50,065 nt of DNA from Flavobacterium psychrophilum (GTDB lineage Bacteria; Bacteroidota; Bacteroidia; Flavobacteriales; Flavobacteriaceae), in contig CALPPS020000007.1 of NCBI GenBank assembly GCA_943325515.2, positions 1 through 50,065 of the forward strand. Reading direction: 5' to 3'. Each line of letters opens with the position of its first letter. Position 1 is the first letter of the stretch. A program made the translations under genes and the position numbers. Positions 1 through 6,997 of this stretch are shown one piece after another. The notes beneath the pieces were generated by a model that saw only the letters and a list, made by a program, of their open reading frames with translations, was not told where the DNA came from and ran no database searches.

Positions 1-64
1 ATAAAAAAATAAAAAATGGCAAATAGAAAATTTTACATTGAATACTATTTAAATAATAGATTAG

Positions 65-244
65 AAAGAAAAACAATTAGAAATTGGGCAAATGAAAATC
101 TTAGAATTACGTGAAAAAGCTAGAACTGAGATGAAAGACAAATTTGATATAAAAGTATTCCATCAAAAAGTATTGGAGTCTGGTGTAATGCCTTTGGCCT
201 TATTAGAAAAGAAAATCAATTCTTGGATTGCTACAGGGAAATAA
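65..244 (+). pseudogene. C-terminal remnant of a DUF885 protein
   Basis: The reading frame from 65 to the TAA at 242-244 encodes EIGQMKILELREKAR, then KFDIKVFHQKVLESG and MPLALLEKKI. This matches my memory of the conserved C-terminal end of DUF885 proteins (metallopeptidase-like, usually 550-600 residues). Only about 55 residues remain. An in-frame TAG at 62-64 closes the frame, and the sequence to the left does not encode the expected preceding DUF885 segment in any frame. An ATG at 92 could in principle start a 50-residue peptide, but nothing suggests it is used. Most likely a 5'-deleted gene remnant; the rest was lost or displaced beyond the left edge. Confidence 0.6.
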
Positions 245-556
245 GAATTAAAAAAGGGTTTGAAATCAATAATATCATACGAAAGATTCAAGGTTGCAAT
301 CTGGACCCATAAAGTTGAGTAACCAAAGATAAAGGCATTACAAAAACAGAAAGAATTAATTTATATTTTGTTTGATATTTATTGTAGGCACTGATTACAA
401 ATCCGCGCTATCGGGTTTTTCGCTACCACCCTTCGTGCGGGGTTTTTGGAAATTAGTGTGTTTTTAATATTAAAAAGATGTTTTAGATTGAACTTCTAAA
501 TTATCTATTTTGCAAACAATTAGAACGAGCTTTATTCACAAACATGCAATAACCAA
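245..556. other. Intergenic stretch with one REP-like repeat copy
   Basis: No credible gene is visible in these 312 bases. They lie between the DUF885 remnant and the stop of the minus-strand acyltransferase. The only recognisable content is the repeat at 395-419 followed by a GC-richer patch to about 447. I see no convincing terminator for the acyltransferase. Confidence 0.6.
395..419 (+). repeat. REP-like repeat, copy 1
   Basis: These 25 bases, TTACAAATCCGCGC followed by TATCGGGTTTT, recur identically and in the same orientation at 1884-1908. With the flanking bases (GCACTGATT on the left) the first half forms an imperfect palindrome around ACA, as in REP-type elements. The GC-rich core stands out from its AT-rich surroundings. 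Copies 1 and 2 bracket the acyltransferase gene. Confidence 0.7.
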
Positions 557-1648
557 TTATTCTGTTCTTTTTGTTTTATATAAATCAATCTTTTTTGTCA
601 AATTTTTAAGGTAGTATTTAATATTTATTGCCAAAGGTATTTCAATTTTCTTGTTTACCAAAACAGAAAATAATAACATAAACAAAATAGTAAAAATCAA
701 AATAATGTATTTGTTAATTGATTCACTTAGATTATTGAAAATTATAAAACCTACATTTTGATGAATTAAGTATAATGGGTAAGTTAAAAATCCTAATTTA
801 ATTAATTTTGGAGAGTTTATAGAGTTGAGTCGATTAGATGATACCAATAGCATTAATATAAAAAACATACTAATAATAGCACAAATAATATATGGCGAAA
901 ATGATGTTTTGTAATAACTTTCCAAAGGTGTAACTCGAAGAACTGCATTGTCAAGTGAAATAAACAAACAAACCACTAATAATAAAAAATTCTTACTATT
1001 TAATCCATTTATAAAAATTTGATAGAAGATTATTCCAGCAATAAAATTTGAACTCCATTCTAAAACTAAATAATCATTGGCTATTTTTATAAAGTAGCTA
1101 TCACTGTTAAATACATATAAAACACTAAAAATTAACCAAAAATATATTAGATAATCAACACTTATTTTTTTAAATGTGTTAATAATTAGAAAAAATGCAA
1201 TCAAAATATAAAATTTTAATTCTATTAACAATGACCAATAACTCCCGTCAATATCTTGAATATTAAGAAAGCCCTGAAGCATTGTTATATTTATTATTAA
1301 TACTTTAAAATTTGCAGTATAAGTAGGATAACCAAATAAAATAATTGTAAGAAATGTTACTATAACACAAAGCCAATATGCGGGGTAAAGTCTAATAAAC
1401 CTTGCTATTATAAAATCTATCAAGGAACTATTTTTTATAGAAAGTAGAATAACAAATCCACTTATTATAAAGAAAATGTCAACACCTAAATACCCATATT
1501 TAAAGTAATCTCCAATTTCACTAAAATTAAGGACACTCATATTGACTGCTTTGTTGTATCCCATGAATAAATAGTGGTATAGTACAACACTTAAAGCAGC
1601 AATAAATCTAAATAGGTCAATTTGATAAATTCGTTGTTTATTATTCAT
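557..1648 (-). CDS. Acyltransferase family 3 (OafA/YrhL-like) membrane protein
   Basis: A 363-residue integral membrane acyltransferase, probably O-acylating a surface polysaccharide or another envelope glycan; the substrate cannot be read. The N-terminus has the family signature: QIDLFRFIAALSVVLYHY (about residues 9-26) with the catalytic-type histidine at the end of the first membrane helix, then YLGVDIFFIISGFVI near residues 53-67. About ten hydrophobic segments follow, as expected for acyl_transf_3. The gene is very AT-rich even for this window and is flanked by direct repeats at 395-419 and 1884-1908. No TAnnTTTG element is seen close upstream. The sequence suggests an accessory gene. 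Confidence 0.85.
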   Translation of the reverse strand: MNNKQRIYQIDLFRFIAALSVVLYHYLFMGYNKAVNMSVLNFSEIGDYFKYGYLGVDIFFIISGFVILLSIKNSSLIDFIIARFIRLYPAYWLCVIVTFLTIILFGYPTYTANFKVLIINITMLQGFLNIQDIDGSYWSLLIELKFYILIAFFLIINTFKKISVDYLIYFWLIFSVLYVFNSDSYFIKIANDYLVLEWSSNFIAGIIFYQIFINGLNSKNFLLLVVCLFISLDNAVLRVTPLESYYKTSFSPYIICAIISMFFILMLLVSSNRLNSINSPKLIKLGFLTYPLYLIHQNVGFIIFNNLSESINKYIILIFTILFMLLFSVLVNKKIEIPLAINIKYYLKNLTKKIDLYKTKRTE

Positions 1649-1829
1649 GTTTTTGAAAATAAGTAGCCTTATGTGTTTTCTACTTAAAAGATTTAATAGT
1701 AATTGATGAGTTAATTTAGTAGCTACTTTGTATAGATTTTTTTCTATTTTTGATTTGTAAATTTAGTATTTTTCGATATGTTTTTTTGAGAAAAGAAATT
1801 AAAAATAAGCAAAAAAATTCACAAGTAGT

Positions 1830-1908
1830 CCCGATTGAGGCGGTATCCTCGCAGCGAAGCGAAGATATTGAGCCGAAAGCGGGTTACAAATCCGCGCTAT
1901 CGGGTTTT
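1830..1908 (+). repeat. Composite palindromic element with REP-like copy 2
   Basis: A GC-rich island between hipA and the acyltransferase. CCCGAT at 1830-1835 pairs with ATCGGG at 1899-1904, so the whole unit can fold back. Inside, GCGG and CCGC flank TTACAAAT (about 1880-1894), and GCAGCGAAGCGAAG lies at 1851-1864. The last 25 bases are identical to copy 1 at 395-419. The pattern CCCGATTGAGGCGG ... GAGCCGAAAGCGGG resembles a structured element I recall as frequent at gene ends in Flavobacterium. It might correspond to the Flavo-1 RNA family, but I cannot confirm this without a covariance-model search. Confidence 0.6.
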
Positions 1909-1928
1909 ATCTTACTTCACACTTTCTA

Positions 1929-3197
1929 CTATTCCAACAAAATGCTAAATTCCTTATTAATAGCCTCTATGGCAAATTCTGTAATTTTTTCTTGTTTAGC
2001 CCATTGTTTCCACAATGGCAATACACTTTGAACCTCCTGTATAATTTTCTTTGGATTCTTAATAGCATACAATTCTGCAACCGCAAGGACATCATTTAAT
2101 TGGATAGCTGTTCGTTTATTATTAATGGAAAGCGCTCTTCCTTTTCTATAAATCTTATACTTCAGATTATGTGGATAAGTAATATCGTAGGCTGGTGCCA
2201 AATTCCACGCATCGTTTTCCTTGTCGTAAATGAAGGTGTGGTTTTTGAGGTGGTCATCATCATTAGCCAATACCACGTTAAAAATCATCCTGCGGTATAG
2301 TTCCTGTAAATCTTTATGAGGGACTTTAAGGTCTGTTGCTAATTTGAATAGATTTTCATAGGATGCATTTTCGGGTTTCATAAAATCCCATCCTGTCAAA
2401 CCGCAAGCTGTTAGTATATGTTGTTTTTCTCCATTTTGACGGTCGTATCGGAGTGTTGCAAAATGTCTGCCTTCTATCAGCTTTGATTCCATTATGTGTA
2501 TTCCTGCCTCGTTTGCCAGCAGGTAGTAGACATATTCCACTATTTCCTTGTTATAGCCTTCCTCTTCGTCGATATTGAGTTTGATCAGAAAGTGATTGTA
2601 CTCATTAGAATAGATCATATCACCCGGAATAATTTCATGAGTTTCTTTATGTTCTGAAATTAAGATTTTGGGACGGGCACCTCCTGCAGAAGAACCCATC
2701 TTAAAAATGTTTAAAAGTGCAGTTGTATCGAGATTTTTTTCTTGGGTATTTTTTTTAACATCGAGTACTTGTTTCAGCACTTCTACAATTTGATCAAGAT
2801 TGATGGTGGTATTGTCGGGTACTTTTACCACGGGTTTAAATTCAAGCGCTCCCATGCCGCGATTTGCAACATAGGCAAGTTGTTCTAATGGTGTGATTTT
2901 GTCAAACCGCTTGTTATTTGCTTCAAACCACTCTTTGAAGATTATGTTGCCAAACATATCTGGGAGGGAATCTGCAATCATTGGTGGTAATCCCCTGAAA
3001 GTTGTCCCTTCAAATTGGGTAAAAACCTGAACTACAGGGATACGCTTGAAAATATATGGAAATATTCTTTGGTATTGCCCTGATTCTAAAAACTTAGGAT
3101 TGTATTGAAACGAGCATAGCAATTGGTCCACGTCATAACCCAATTTTCCAATTTCAACACCAAATAATTCAACATCTATTATCTTGTTTATTGCCAT
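1929..3197 (-). CDS. hipA: HipA-type serine/threonine kinase toxin
   Basis: A 422-residue HipA-family kinase, the toxin of a type II toxin-antitoxin module; characterised members phosphorylate aminoacyl-tRNA synthetases such as GltX and cause growth arrest. The HipA N-terminal 'couple' region covers about residues 1-120. SSAGGARPK (169-177) is the nucleotide-binding loop, NDDDHLKN (312-319) holds the predicted catalytic Asp314 and Asn319, and APAYD (to Asp338) is the metal-binding motif. All kinase residues look intact, and length is normal for the family. It starts 2 bp after the hipB stop, indicating co-translation. The target in this organism is unknown. Confidence 0.9.
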   Translation of the reverse strand: MAINKIIDVELFGVEIGKLGYDVDQLLCSFQYNPKFLESGQYQRIFPYIFKRIPVVQVFTQFEGTTFRGLPPMIADSLPDMFGNIIFKEWFEANNKRFDKITPLEQLAYVANRGMGALEFKPVVKVPDNTTINLDQIVEVLKQVLDVKKNTQEKNLDTTALLNIFKMGSSAGGARPKILISEHKETHEIIPGDMIYSNEYNHFLIKLNIDEEEGYNKEIVEYVYYLLANEAGIHIMESKLIEGRHFATLRYDRQNGEKQHILTACGLTGWDFMKPENASYENLFKLATDLKVPHKDLQELYRRMIFNVVLANDDDHLKNHTFIYDKENDAWNLAPAYDITYPHNLKYKIYRKGRALSINNKRTAIQLNDVLAVAELYAIKNPKKIIQEVQSVLPLWKQWAKQEKITEFAIEAINKEFSILLE

Positions 3198-3199
3198 GG

Positions 3200-3463
3200 T
3201 TAATAAAGAGAGTTACGGTTATTGTTATCTATGTCTTGTTTAAGCTGTTGGTATATTGTTCGCAACCCATCAAAGTGATTGGCTACTTTAAGCAGTGTAT
3301 CTATGTTTACATTCTTACCGCTTTCCACCTTTACTATGGTAATACGGGACATATCCAGTGCATCTGCGAGATCTTCCTGGGAGAGTCCGTAGTTTAGGCG
3401 TTTTTGTTTACACCACTCCCCAATTTTGACCTTTACTTCTTTTATTGTGACTGTGTCCAACAT
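3200..3463 (-). CDS. hipB: HipB-like helix-turn-helix antitoxin
   Basis: An 87-residue XRE-family DNA-binding protein. The helix-turn-helix runs through LSQEDLADALDMSRITIVKVESGKN (about residues 27-51). It sits directly upstream of hipA on the same strand, the standard antitoxin-first order. By analogy with E. coli HipB it should bind HipA and repress its own promoter, and three palindromes lie just upstream of its start (3469-3528). The start ATG at 3461-3463 is the only plausible one. Confidence 0.9.
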   Translation of the reverse strand: MLDTVTIKEVKVKIGEWCKQKRLNYGLSQEDLADALDMSRITIVKVESGKNVNIDTLLKVANHFDGLRTIYQQLKQDIDNNNRNSLY

Positions 3464-3468
3464 AATTA

Positions 3469-3528
3469 TTGTATATTAAAGTATACAAATATACTAAAAA
3501 GTATTTAAAATGTATATTATAATGTACA
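3469..3528 (-). promoter_or_regulatory. hipBA promoter with three palindromic operators
   Basis: Three inverted repeats with GTATA/ATACT-type half-sites lie in tandem: TTGTATA N6 TATACAA (3469-3488), ATACT N4 AGTAT (3491-3504), and an 18-bp palindrome starting TGTATATTA with one mismatch (3511-3528). Their centres are 19 and 22 bp apart, about two helical turns. On the minus strand a TATATTTG -7 box (3486-3493) overlaps the first two palindromes. Bound HipB would therefore cover the promoter. The repeats are seen directly; their operator role is inferred from E. coli hipBA. Confidence 0.75.
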
Positions 3529-3540
3529 AAATATAGATAC

Positions 3541-3735
3541 TACTATAAGAGTGCCTTAACGAGATACAAACTGAACTGTAACTAATGATAGCAATAAAAT
3601 TGTTGGAGAAGTGCTCATTAATCCTGACTAATTTATACTTAATTAATAAAAACCTTTTTTCCGAAATTTAAAGAGATTACATAAGGATTAATTAACGTTA
3701 GGAACAACAAAAAGGGGAGCTATTGGGGTATTTTT
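3541..3735. other. Intergenic region without recognisable gene
   Basis: Between the hipBA operator and the tRNA-Leu terminator I see only AT-rich non-coding sequence. There is no open frame with a credible start, no repeat shared with the rest of the window and no copy of the tRNA-Leu 3' end. Confidence 0.5.
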
Positions 3736-3780
3736 AAAAATAAAAAACCTCTAAAAACTTATCTAGTAAGTAATTAGAGG
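3736..3780 (-). terminator. Rho-independent terminator of tRNA-Leu
   Basis: On the minus strand CCTCTAA (3774-3780) pairs with TTAGAGG (3748-3754), followed by a long T-rich run (3747 downwards). It lies 11 nt downstream of the tRNA-Leu 3' end. Confidence 0.75.
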
Positions 3781-3790
3781 CTTGTCTTTG

Positions 3791-3872
3791 TGCGGGTAAT
3801 AGGACTCGAACCTACACGCCTTGCGGCACCAGATCCTAAGTCTGGCATGTCTACCAATTTCACCATACCCGC
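3791..3872 (-). tRNA. tRNA-Leu (anticodon TAG)
   Basis: The minus strand folds as a class II tRNA of 82 nt with acceptor stem GCGGGTA/TACCCGC, discriminator A, anticodon stem CCAGA/TCTGG and loop CTTAGGA giving anticodon TAG, a long variable arm, and T-arm GTAGGTTCGAGTCCTAT. CCA is not encoded. An apparently accessory stretch lies on its 3' side. Confidence 0.93.
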
Positions 3873-3963
3873 AAAATTGATTGTATCAATAAGTGGCTGC
3901 AAATATAATCATAACTTCAAACTTTCAAAGTAAAATAGTTAAAAAAATCAGAAGCATTTTTTG

Positions 3964-3971
3964 TACTTTTG
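3964..3971 (+). promoter_or_regulatory. TAnnTTTG -7 box of the dipeptidase gene
   Basis: TACTTTTG matches the Bacteroidota -7 consensus. Transcription would begin near 3976, so the TTG codon at 3969 lies inside the promoter and the gene must start at the ATG at 3993. Confidence 0.65.
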
Positions 3972-3992
3972 ATTCTTATCAAACTTAAATCC

Positions 3993-5381
3993 ATGGACAA
4001 CATAAAAAATTACGTTCAACAACATAAAGAACGTTTTATCAATGAATTAATTGAACTATTAAAAATCCCTTCTGTAAGCGCAGATACCGCTTATGCTCAT
4101 GATATTATTGCTACAGCAGATGCCGTAAAAACTAGTCTTGAAAAAGCCGGTTGCCAACACGTGGAAATTTGTGAAACACCAGGTTATCCCATTGTTTTTG
4201 GAGAACATATTATTGACAACAACTTGCCAACGGTTTTAGTTTATGGCCATTATGATGTGCAACCGCCAGACCCCATAGAACTTTGGACTTCACCACCATT
4301 TGAACCTGTTATCAAAACAACTGAAATTCATCCTGAAGGGGCTATTTTTGCTCGTGGTGCTTGTGATGATAAAGGGCAAATGTATATGCATGTCAAAGCT
4401 TTTGAATATATGATTCAGAGTAATTCGCTTCCATGCAACGTAAAATTCATGATTGAAGGCGAAGAAGAAGTGGGTTCCAAAAGTTTAAGCTGGTTCGTAG
4501 AAAACAATCAAGAAAAATTATCATGTGATGTTATTTTAATTTCAGATACCGGAATGATTTCTAATCAACAACCAAGTATTACAACTGGTTTACGCGGTTT
4601 GAGCTATGTAGAAGTAGCAGTTACAGGCCCAAATCGTGATTTACACTCAGGATTATATGGTGGCGCTGTTGCTAACCCAATTAATGTGTTGACTAAAATG
4701 ATTGCGTCACTTCACGATGAGAACAACCACATCACCATTCCAGGGTTTTATGATAAAGTGGAAGAATTAACCACCGCTGAAAGAGCCGAAATGGCAAAAG
4801 CGCCCTTCAGTTTAGACAATTATAAAAAAGCACTAGACATTGAAGATATTTATGGTGAAACTGGTTATGTAACTAATGAAAGAAATTCTATTCGCCCCAC
4901 TTTAGATATCAATGGAATTTGGGGTGGCTACACTGGCGAAGGTGCCAAGACCGTGATTGCTAGTAAAGCGTATGCAAAAATATCGATGCGTTTGGTACCC
5001 AATCAAGATTGGGAGGAAATTACAGCACTATTTACTAAACATTTTGAAAGTATTGCGCCAAAATCAGTAAAAGTAAAAGTTACTCCTCATCATGGAGGGC
5101 AAGGTTATGTTACTCCCATAGACAGCATTGGTTATCAAGCCGCAAATAAAGCGTATACAGAAACTTTTGGCGTACCAGCAATACCTGTTCGCTCTGGAGG
5201 AAGCATTCCTATTGTGGCTTTATTTGAAAAAGAATTAAAATCTAAAACAATTCTAATGGGATTTGGTTTAGATAGTGATGCCATTCACTCGCCCAACGAA
5301 CATTTTGGAATTTTTAATTACCTAAAAGGCATTGAAACTATTCCTTTGTTTTACAAATATTTTGTGGAGTTGAGTAAATAA
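3993..5381 (+). CDS. M20-family dipeptidase
   Basis: A 462-residue cytosolic zinc dipeptidase of the M20 (ArgE/DapE/ACY1/CPG2) family, close to non-specific dipeptidases such as CNDP2. It should hydrolyse dipeptides or small peptides. Metal and catalytic motifs are visible: GHYDVQPPDP, GACDDKGQ, EGEEEVGS, ISDTGM and a C-terminal AIHSPNE. A dimerisation lid domain lies between the two catalytic halves. A longer frame opens with TTG at 3969, but that codon lies in the -7 box. It is transcribed alone and ends in a bidirectional terminator. Peptide specificity cannot be read from sequence. Confidence 0.9.
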   Translation: MDNIKNYVQQHKERFINELIELLKIPSVSADTAYAHDIIATADAVKTSLEKAGCQHVEICETPGYPIVFGEHIIDNNLPTVLVYGHYDVQPPDPIELWTSPPFEPVIKTTEIHPEGAIFARGACDDKGQMYMHVKAFEYMIQSNSLPCNVKFMIEGEEEVGSKSLSWFVENNQEKLSCDVILISDTGMISNQQPSITTGLRGLSYVEVAVTGPNRDLHSGLYGGAVANPINVLTKMIASLHDENNHITIPGFYDKVEELTTAERAEMAKAPFSLDNYKKALDIEDIYGETGYVTNERNSIRPTLDINGIWGGYTGEGAKTVIASKAYAKISMRLVPNQDWEEITALFTKHFESIAPKSVKVKVTPHHGGQGYVTPIDSIGYQAANKAYTETFGVPAIPVRSGGSIPIVALFEKELKSKTILMGFGLDSDAIHSPNEHFGIFNYLKGIETIPLFYKYFVELSK

Positions 5382-5382
5382 C

Positions 5383-5410
5383 AAAAGGAAGCTAATTGGC
5401 TTCCTTTTTT
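5383..5410. terminator. Bidirectional terminator
   Basis: AAAAGGAAGC (5383-5392) pairs with GCTTCCTTTT (5399-5408), with A and T runs on the two sides. It serves the convergent dipeptidase and MmcQ/YjbR genes; the latter's stop codon lies within the stem. Confidence 0.75.
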
Positions 5411-5763
5411 ATTTCATCGCGCAGCTTTTTTGGTAAACCTGCGACAACTAATTCGTAGGAGTGATTGATAAAATGATAGATTTTTTTATACTCTATTTCT
5501 CTGTTCACAAAAATCGTATTCCAATGTTTTTTATTGGAATGAAAGCCTGGAGTAACGCTTTCATACTTATCACGAAGTTCAATAGCATATGCTGGATCGC
5601 ACTTAACATTGATTGACGGATTTCCACTTTCCCAGTCTTTTAACGAAGCTAAACAAAACATTTTTCCACCCACTTTGAAGACCAAAGTGTCCTCGTCAAA
5701 AGGGAAATGTTCGGTAACACCCTTCTTGGAAAGACAATATTCATAGAGTTGTTGGATGTTCAT
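5392..5763 (-). CDS. MmcQ/YjbR family protein
   Basis: A 123-residue protein of the MmcQ/YjbR (CyaY-like fold) family. Family landmarks are FPFDEDTLVFKVGGKMFCL near residues 20-38, the SINVKCDP strand, and GFHSNKKHWNTIFVN near the middle. E. coli YjbR binds DNA non-specifically, but the physiological role is not settled. It lies 8 bp downstream of the cyclase-family gene on the same strand and is probably co-transcribed with it. Length is normal (about 115-125). Confidence 0.85.
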   Translation of the reverse strand: MNIQQLYEYCLSKKGVTEHFPFDEDTLVFKVGGKMFCLASLKDWESGNPSINVKCDPAYAIELRDKYESVTPGFHSNKKHWNTIFVNREIEYKKIYHFINHSYELVVAGLPKKLRDEIKKEAN

Positions 5764-5771
5764 TATTGCGT

Positions 5772-6524
5772 TTATTGTATTTGATACAAAATTGGTTTAC
5801 TTGGCGAAGCATCATTTTCGAAAGAGGCGATTTGCAAATTCAAAATATAACTTCCGTCTAGAATTTCTTCTGAAACAAAAATCATTTCGGTAATCGTGCA
5901 ATCCAATCGTGCATCCGAATTTAATTCATTGACATTCTTCACATTCCAAAAAGCTTTGTGTGCTACTAATTTTCCTTCGTCTTCTTCCCTATCCACGCTT
6001 GGTAAATCAATTAATAAATGTTGTATTTCGATATCCCTGATGAACTCAGCGGCTTCCTCCGAAAGATATGGTGGGTTAGTTTTGGAATAGTTTTTATGCT
6101 TTTTGCTTTCGGAATTGGGTAAGGTTCTGATGATAATTGCTTCAGGAGTTTTGCCGTCTAAAGCTTTTTCTATTTGGTGTTTCGTGATGATTAAATCTCC
6201 ATTTAAGTTTTCGGGCTCAATAGAAATCAACTCAGCTGTAAAGAAAAACTGTTTCAAACATTGATTAATACTGTAAAACTCCTTGGTAATATGTCCCAAA
6301 CATTCTGTATGCGTGCCATGTCCGTGGGGGTTGAAGAAAATATTGTTAAAATTGGTTGAACTTCCTTCCGAAACTTTTCCAACCCAATCACCAAATCTCA
6401 CTGGTTCAATCATTGGTTTTTCTATATACCACGCAATCGGATTAGTATCAGTATTAGACAATGGAATAGATATATCAAGAGGTTTTGATAGGTCGATCTG
6501 AAATTTATTTATTATTGCTATCAT
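5772..6524 (-). CDS. Cyclase family (kynurenine formamidase-like) metal hydrolase
   Basis: A 250-residue member of the 'cyclase' fold family, which includes KynB-type arylformamidases. NPHGHGTHTECLGH (about 65-78) is the metal-binding motif, in a variant form: the canonical HxGTHxDxPxH has Gly at the first His position here but extra His at 67 and 69, and Glu74 for Asp. RTLPNSESKKHKNY and LLIDLPSVDREEDEG are further family blocks. No tryptophan-degradation genes are nearby, so the substrate is unassigned. The start at 6524 is chosen over 6548, because the earlier ATG lies inside the inverted repeat flanking the GxxExxY gene. Confidence 0.8.
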   Translation of the reverse strand: MIAIINKFQIDLSKPLDISIPLSNTDTNPIAWYIEKPMIEPVRFGDWVGKVSEGSSTNFNNIFFNPHGHGTHTECLGHITKEFYSINQCLKQFFFTAELISIEPENLNGDLIITKHQIEKALDGKTPEAIIIRTLPNSESKKHKNYSKTNPPYLSEEAAEFIRDIEIQHLLIDLPSVDREEDEGKLVAHKAFWNVKNVNELNSDARLDCTITEMIFVSEEILDGSYILNLQIASFENDASPSKPILYQIQ

Positions 6525-6529
6525 ATAAT

Positions 6530-6550
6530 TTAACCGCAAAGCGCGCAAAG
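6530..6550 (+). repeat. Left inverted repeat of the GxxExxY unit
   Basis: TTAACCGCAAAG, then CG, then CGCAAAG. Two CGCAAAG words lie 9 bp apart. Further inside lie TACGCTA (6554-6560) and TTCGCAA (6563-6569). Confidence 0.8.
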
Positions 6551-6574
6551 TTTTACGCTAGGTTCGCAATGGTT

Positions 6575-6952
6575 TTAAAGATTATTAACGACTCTTTTTA
6601 TTCCGTTTTTTATAAGTGTTACATTAAAATTGATTAACAATCCTAACTTGCAATCGGTCAATTTTAAATAAGTTAACAATTGTGCAAAATGAACATCATT
6701 AATAGCTTCAACTGATTTAACTTCTATAATTAATTTATTTTCGATGATCATATCAATTCTATAACCAACATCTAGTTTTACTTCTTCATAAACAAGCGGA
6801 AGAGCTTTTTGCTTTTGAACGTCTAACCCAGTTTTCTTTAATTCATAAAACAGACATTCTTCATAAGCGCTTTCTAAAAGTCCTGGCCCTAAATTTTGAT
6901 GTACTTTTAAAGCACTGTCAAATACAATTCTCGACAATTCATTTTCTGTCAT
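6575..6952 (-). CDS. GxxExxY protein (PD-(D/E)XK nuclease superfamily)
   Basis: A 125-residue GxxExxY protein. The defining motif is GLLESAY (Gly24, Glu27, Tyr30). The nuclease-like core follows: YRIDMI with Asp67, then IIEVKS with Glu77 and Lys79, i.e. a D-(X)9-E-X-K arrangement typical of PD-(D/E)XK enzymes. All of these are present, so the fold should be catalytically competent, but no function has been established for the family as far as I know. The gene is alone inside inverted repeats (6530-6997) between hemW and a cyclase-family gene. Confidence 0.9.
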   Translation of the reverse strand: MTENELSRIVFDSALKVHQNLGPGLLESAYEECLFYELKKTGLDVQKQKALPLVYEEVKLDVGYRIDMIIENKLIIEVKSVEAINDVHFAQLLTYLKLTDCKLGLLINFNVTLIKNGIKRVVNNL

Positions 6953-6976
6953 AAAATTAGCGTACTTTGCCTAATT

Positions 6977-6997
6977 CTTTGCGAACTTTGCGGTTAA
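6977..6997 (-). repeat. Right inverted repeat of the GxxExxY unit
   Basis: Read on the minus strand: TTAACCGCAAAG, then TT, then CGCAAAG, differing from the left copy only at the two middle bases. GGCAAAG and TACGCTA follow further inside. It ends directly at the hemW stop codon (6998-7000). Confidence 0.8.

Larger units (their letters stand above)
6530..6997 (-). mobile_element. Candidate mobile unit: GxxExxY gene between inverted repeats
   Basis: A 468-bp unit bounded by near-perfect 21-bp inverted repeats (6530-6550 and 6977-6997, 19 of 21 identical), each beginning with TTAA followed by CCGCAAAG. It contains one gene, 6575-6952. The right end abuts the hemW stop codon, and the left end stops 5 bp before the chosen ATG of the cyclase gene. 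It looks like a compact insertion into a same-strand gene series. No transposase is encoded other than the nuclease-fold GxxExxY protein. The mobility reading is inference. Confidence 0.5.

Noticed and set aside
16..114. A 32-codon open frame MANRKFYIEYYL... at the left edge
   Set aside because: It is short, in a different frame from the DUF885 remnant, without a family match, and within a decayed region.
1750..2031. A 93-codon plus-strand open frame through the REP element and the 3' end of hipA
   Set aside because: It spans a non-coding repeat and an antisense gene end, has no recognisable domain, and its frame is best explained by the repeat.
3791..3872. tRNA-Leu as a proven integration site
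   Set aside because: I looked for a second copy of its 3' end in the window and found none, and no integrase gene is present, so this stays a weak positional observation.
3969..3992. TTG-initiated longer form of the M20 dipeptidase
   Set aside because: The TTG is the end of the TACTTTTG promoter box, and MDNIKNYV at 3993 is the natural N-terminus.
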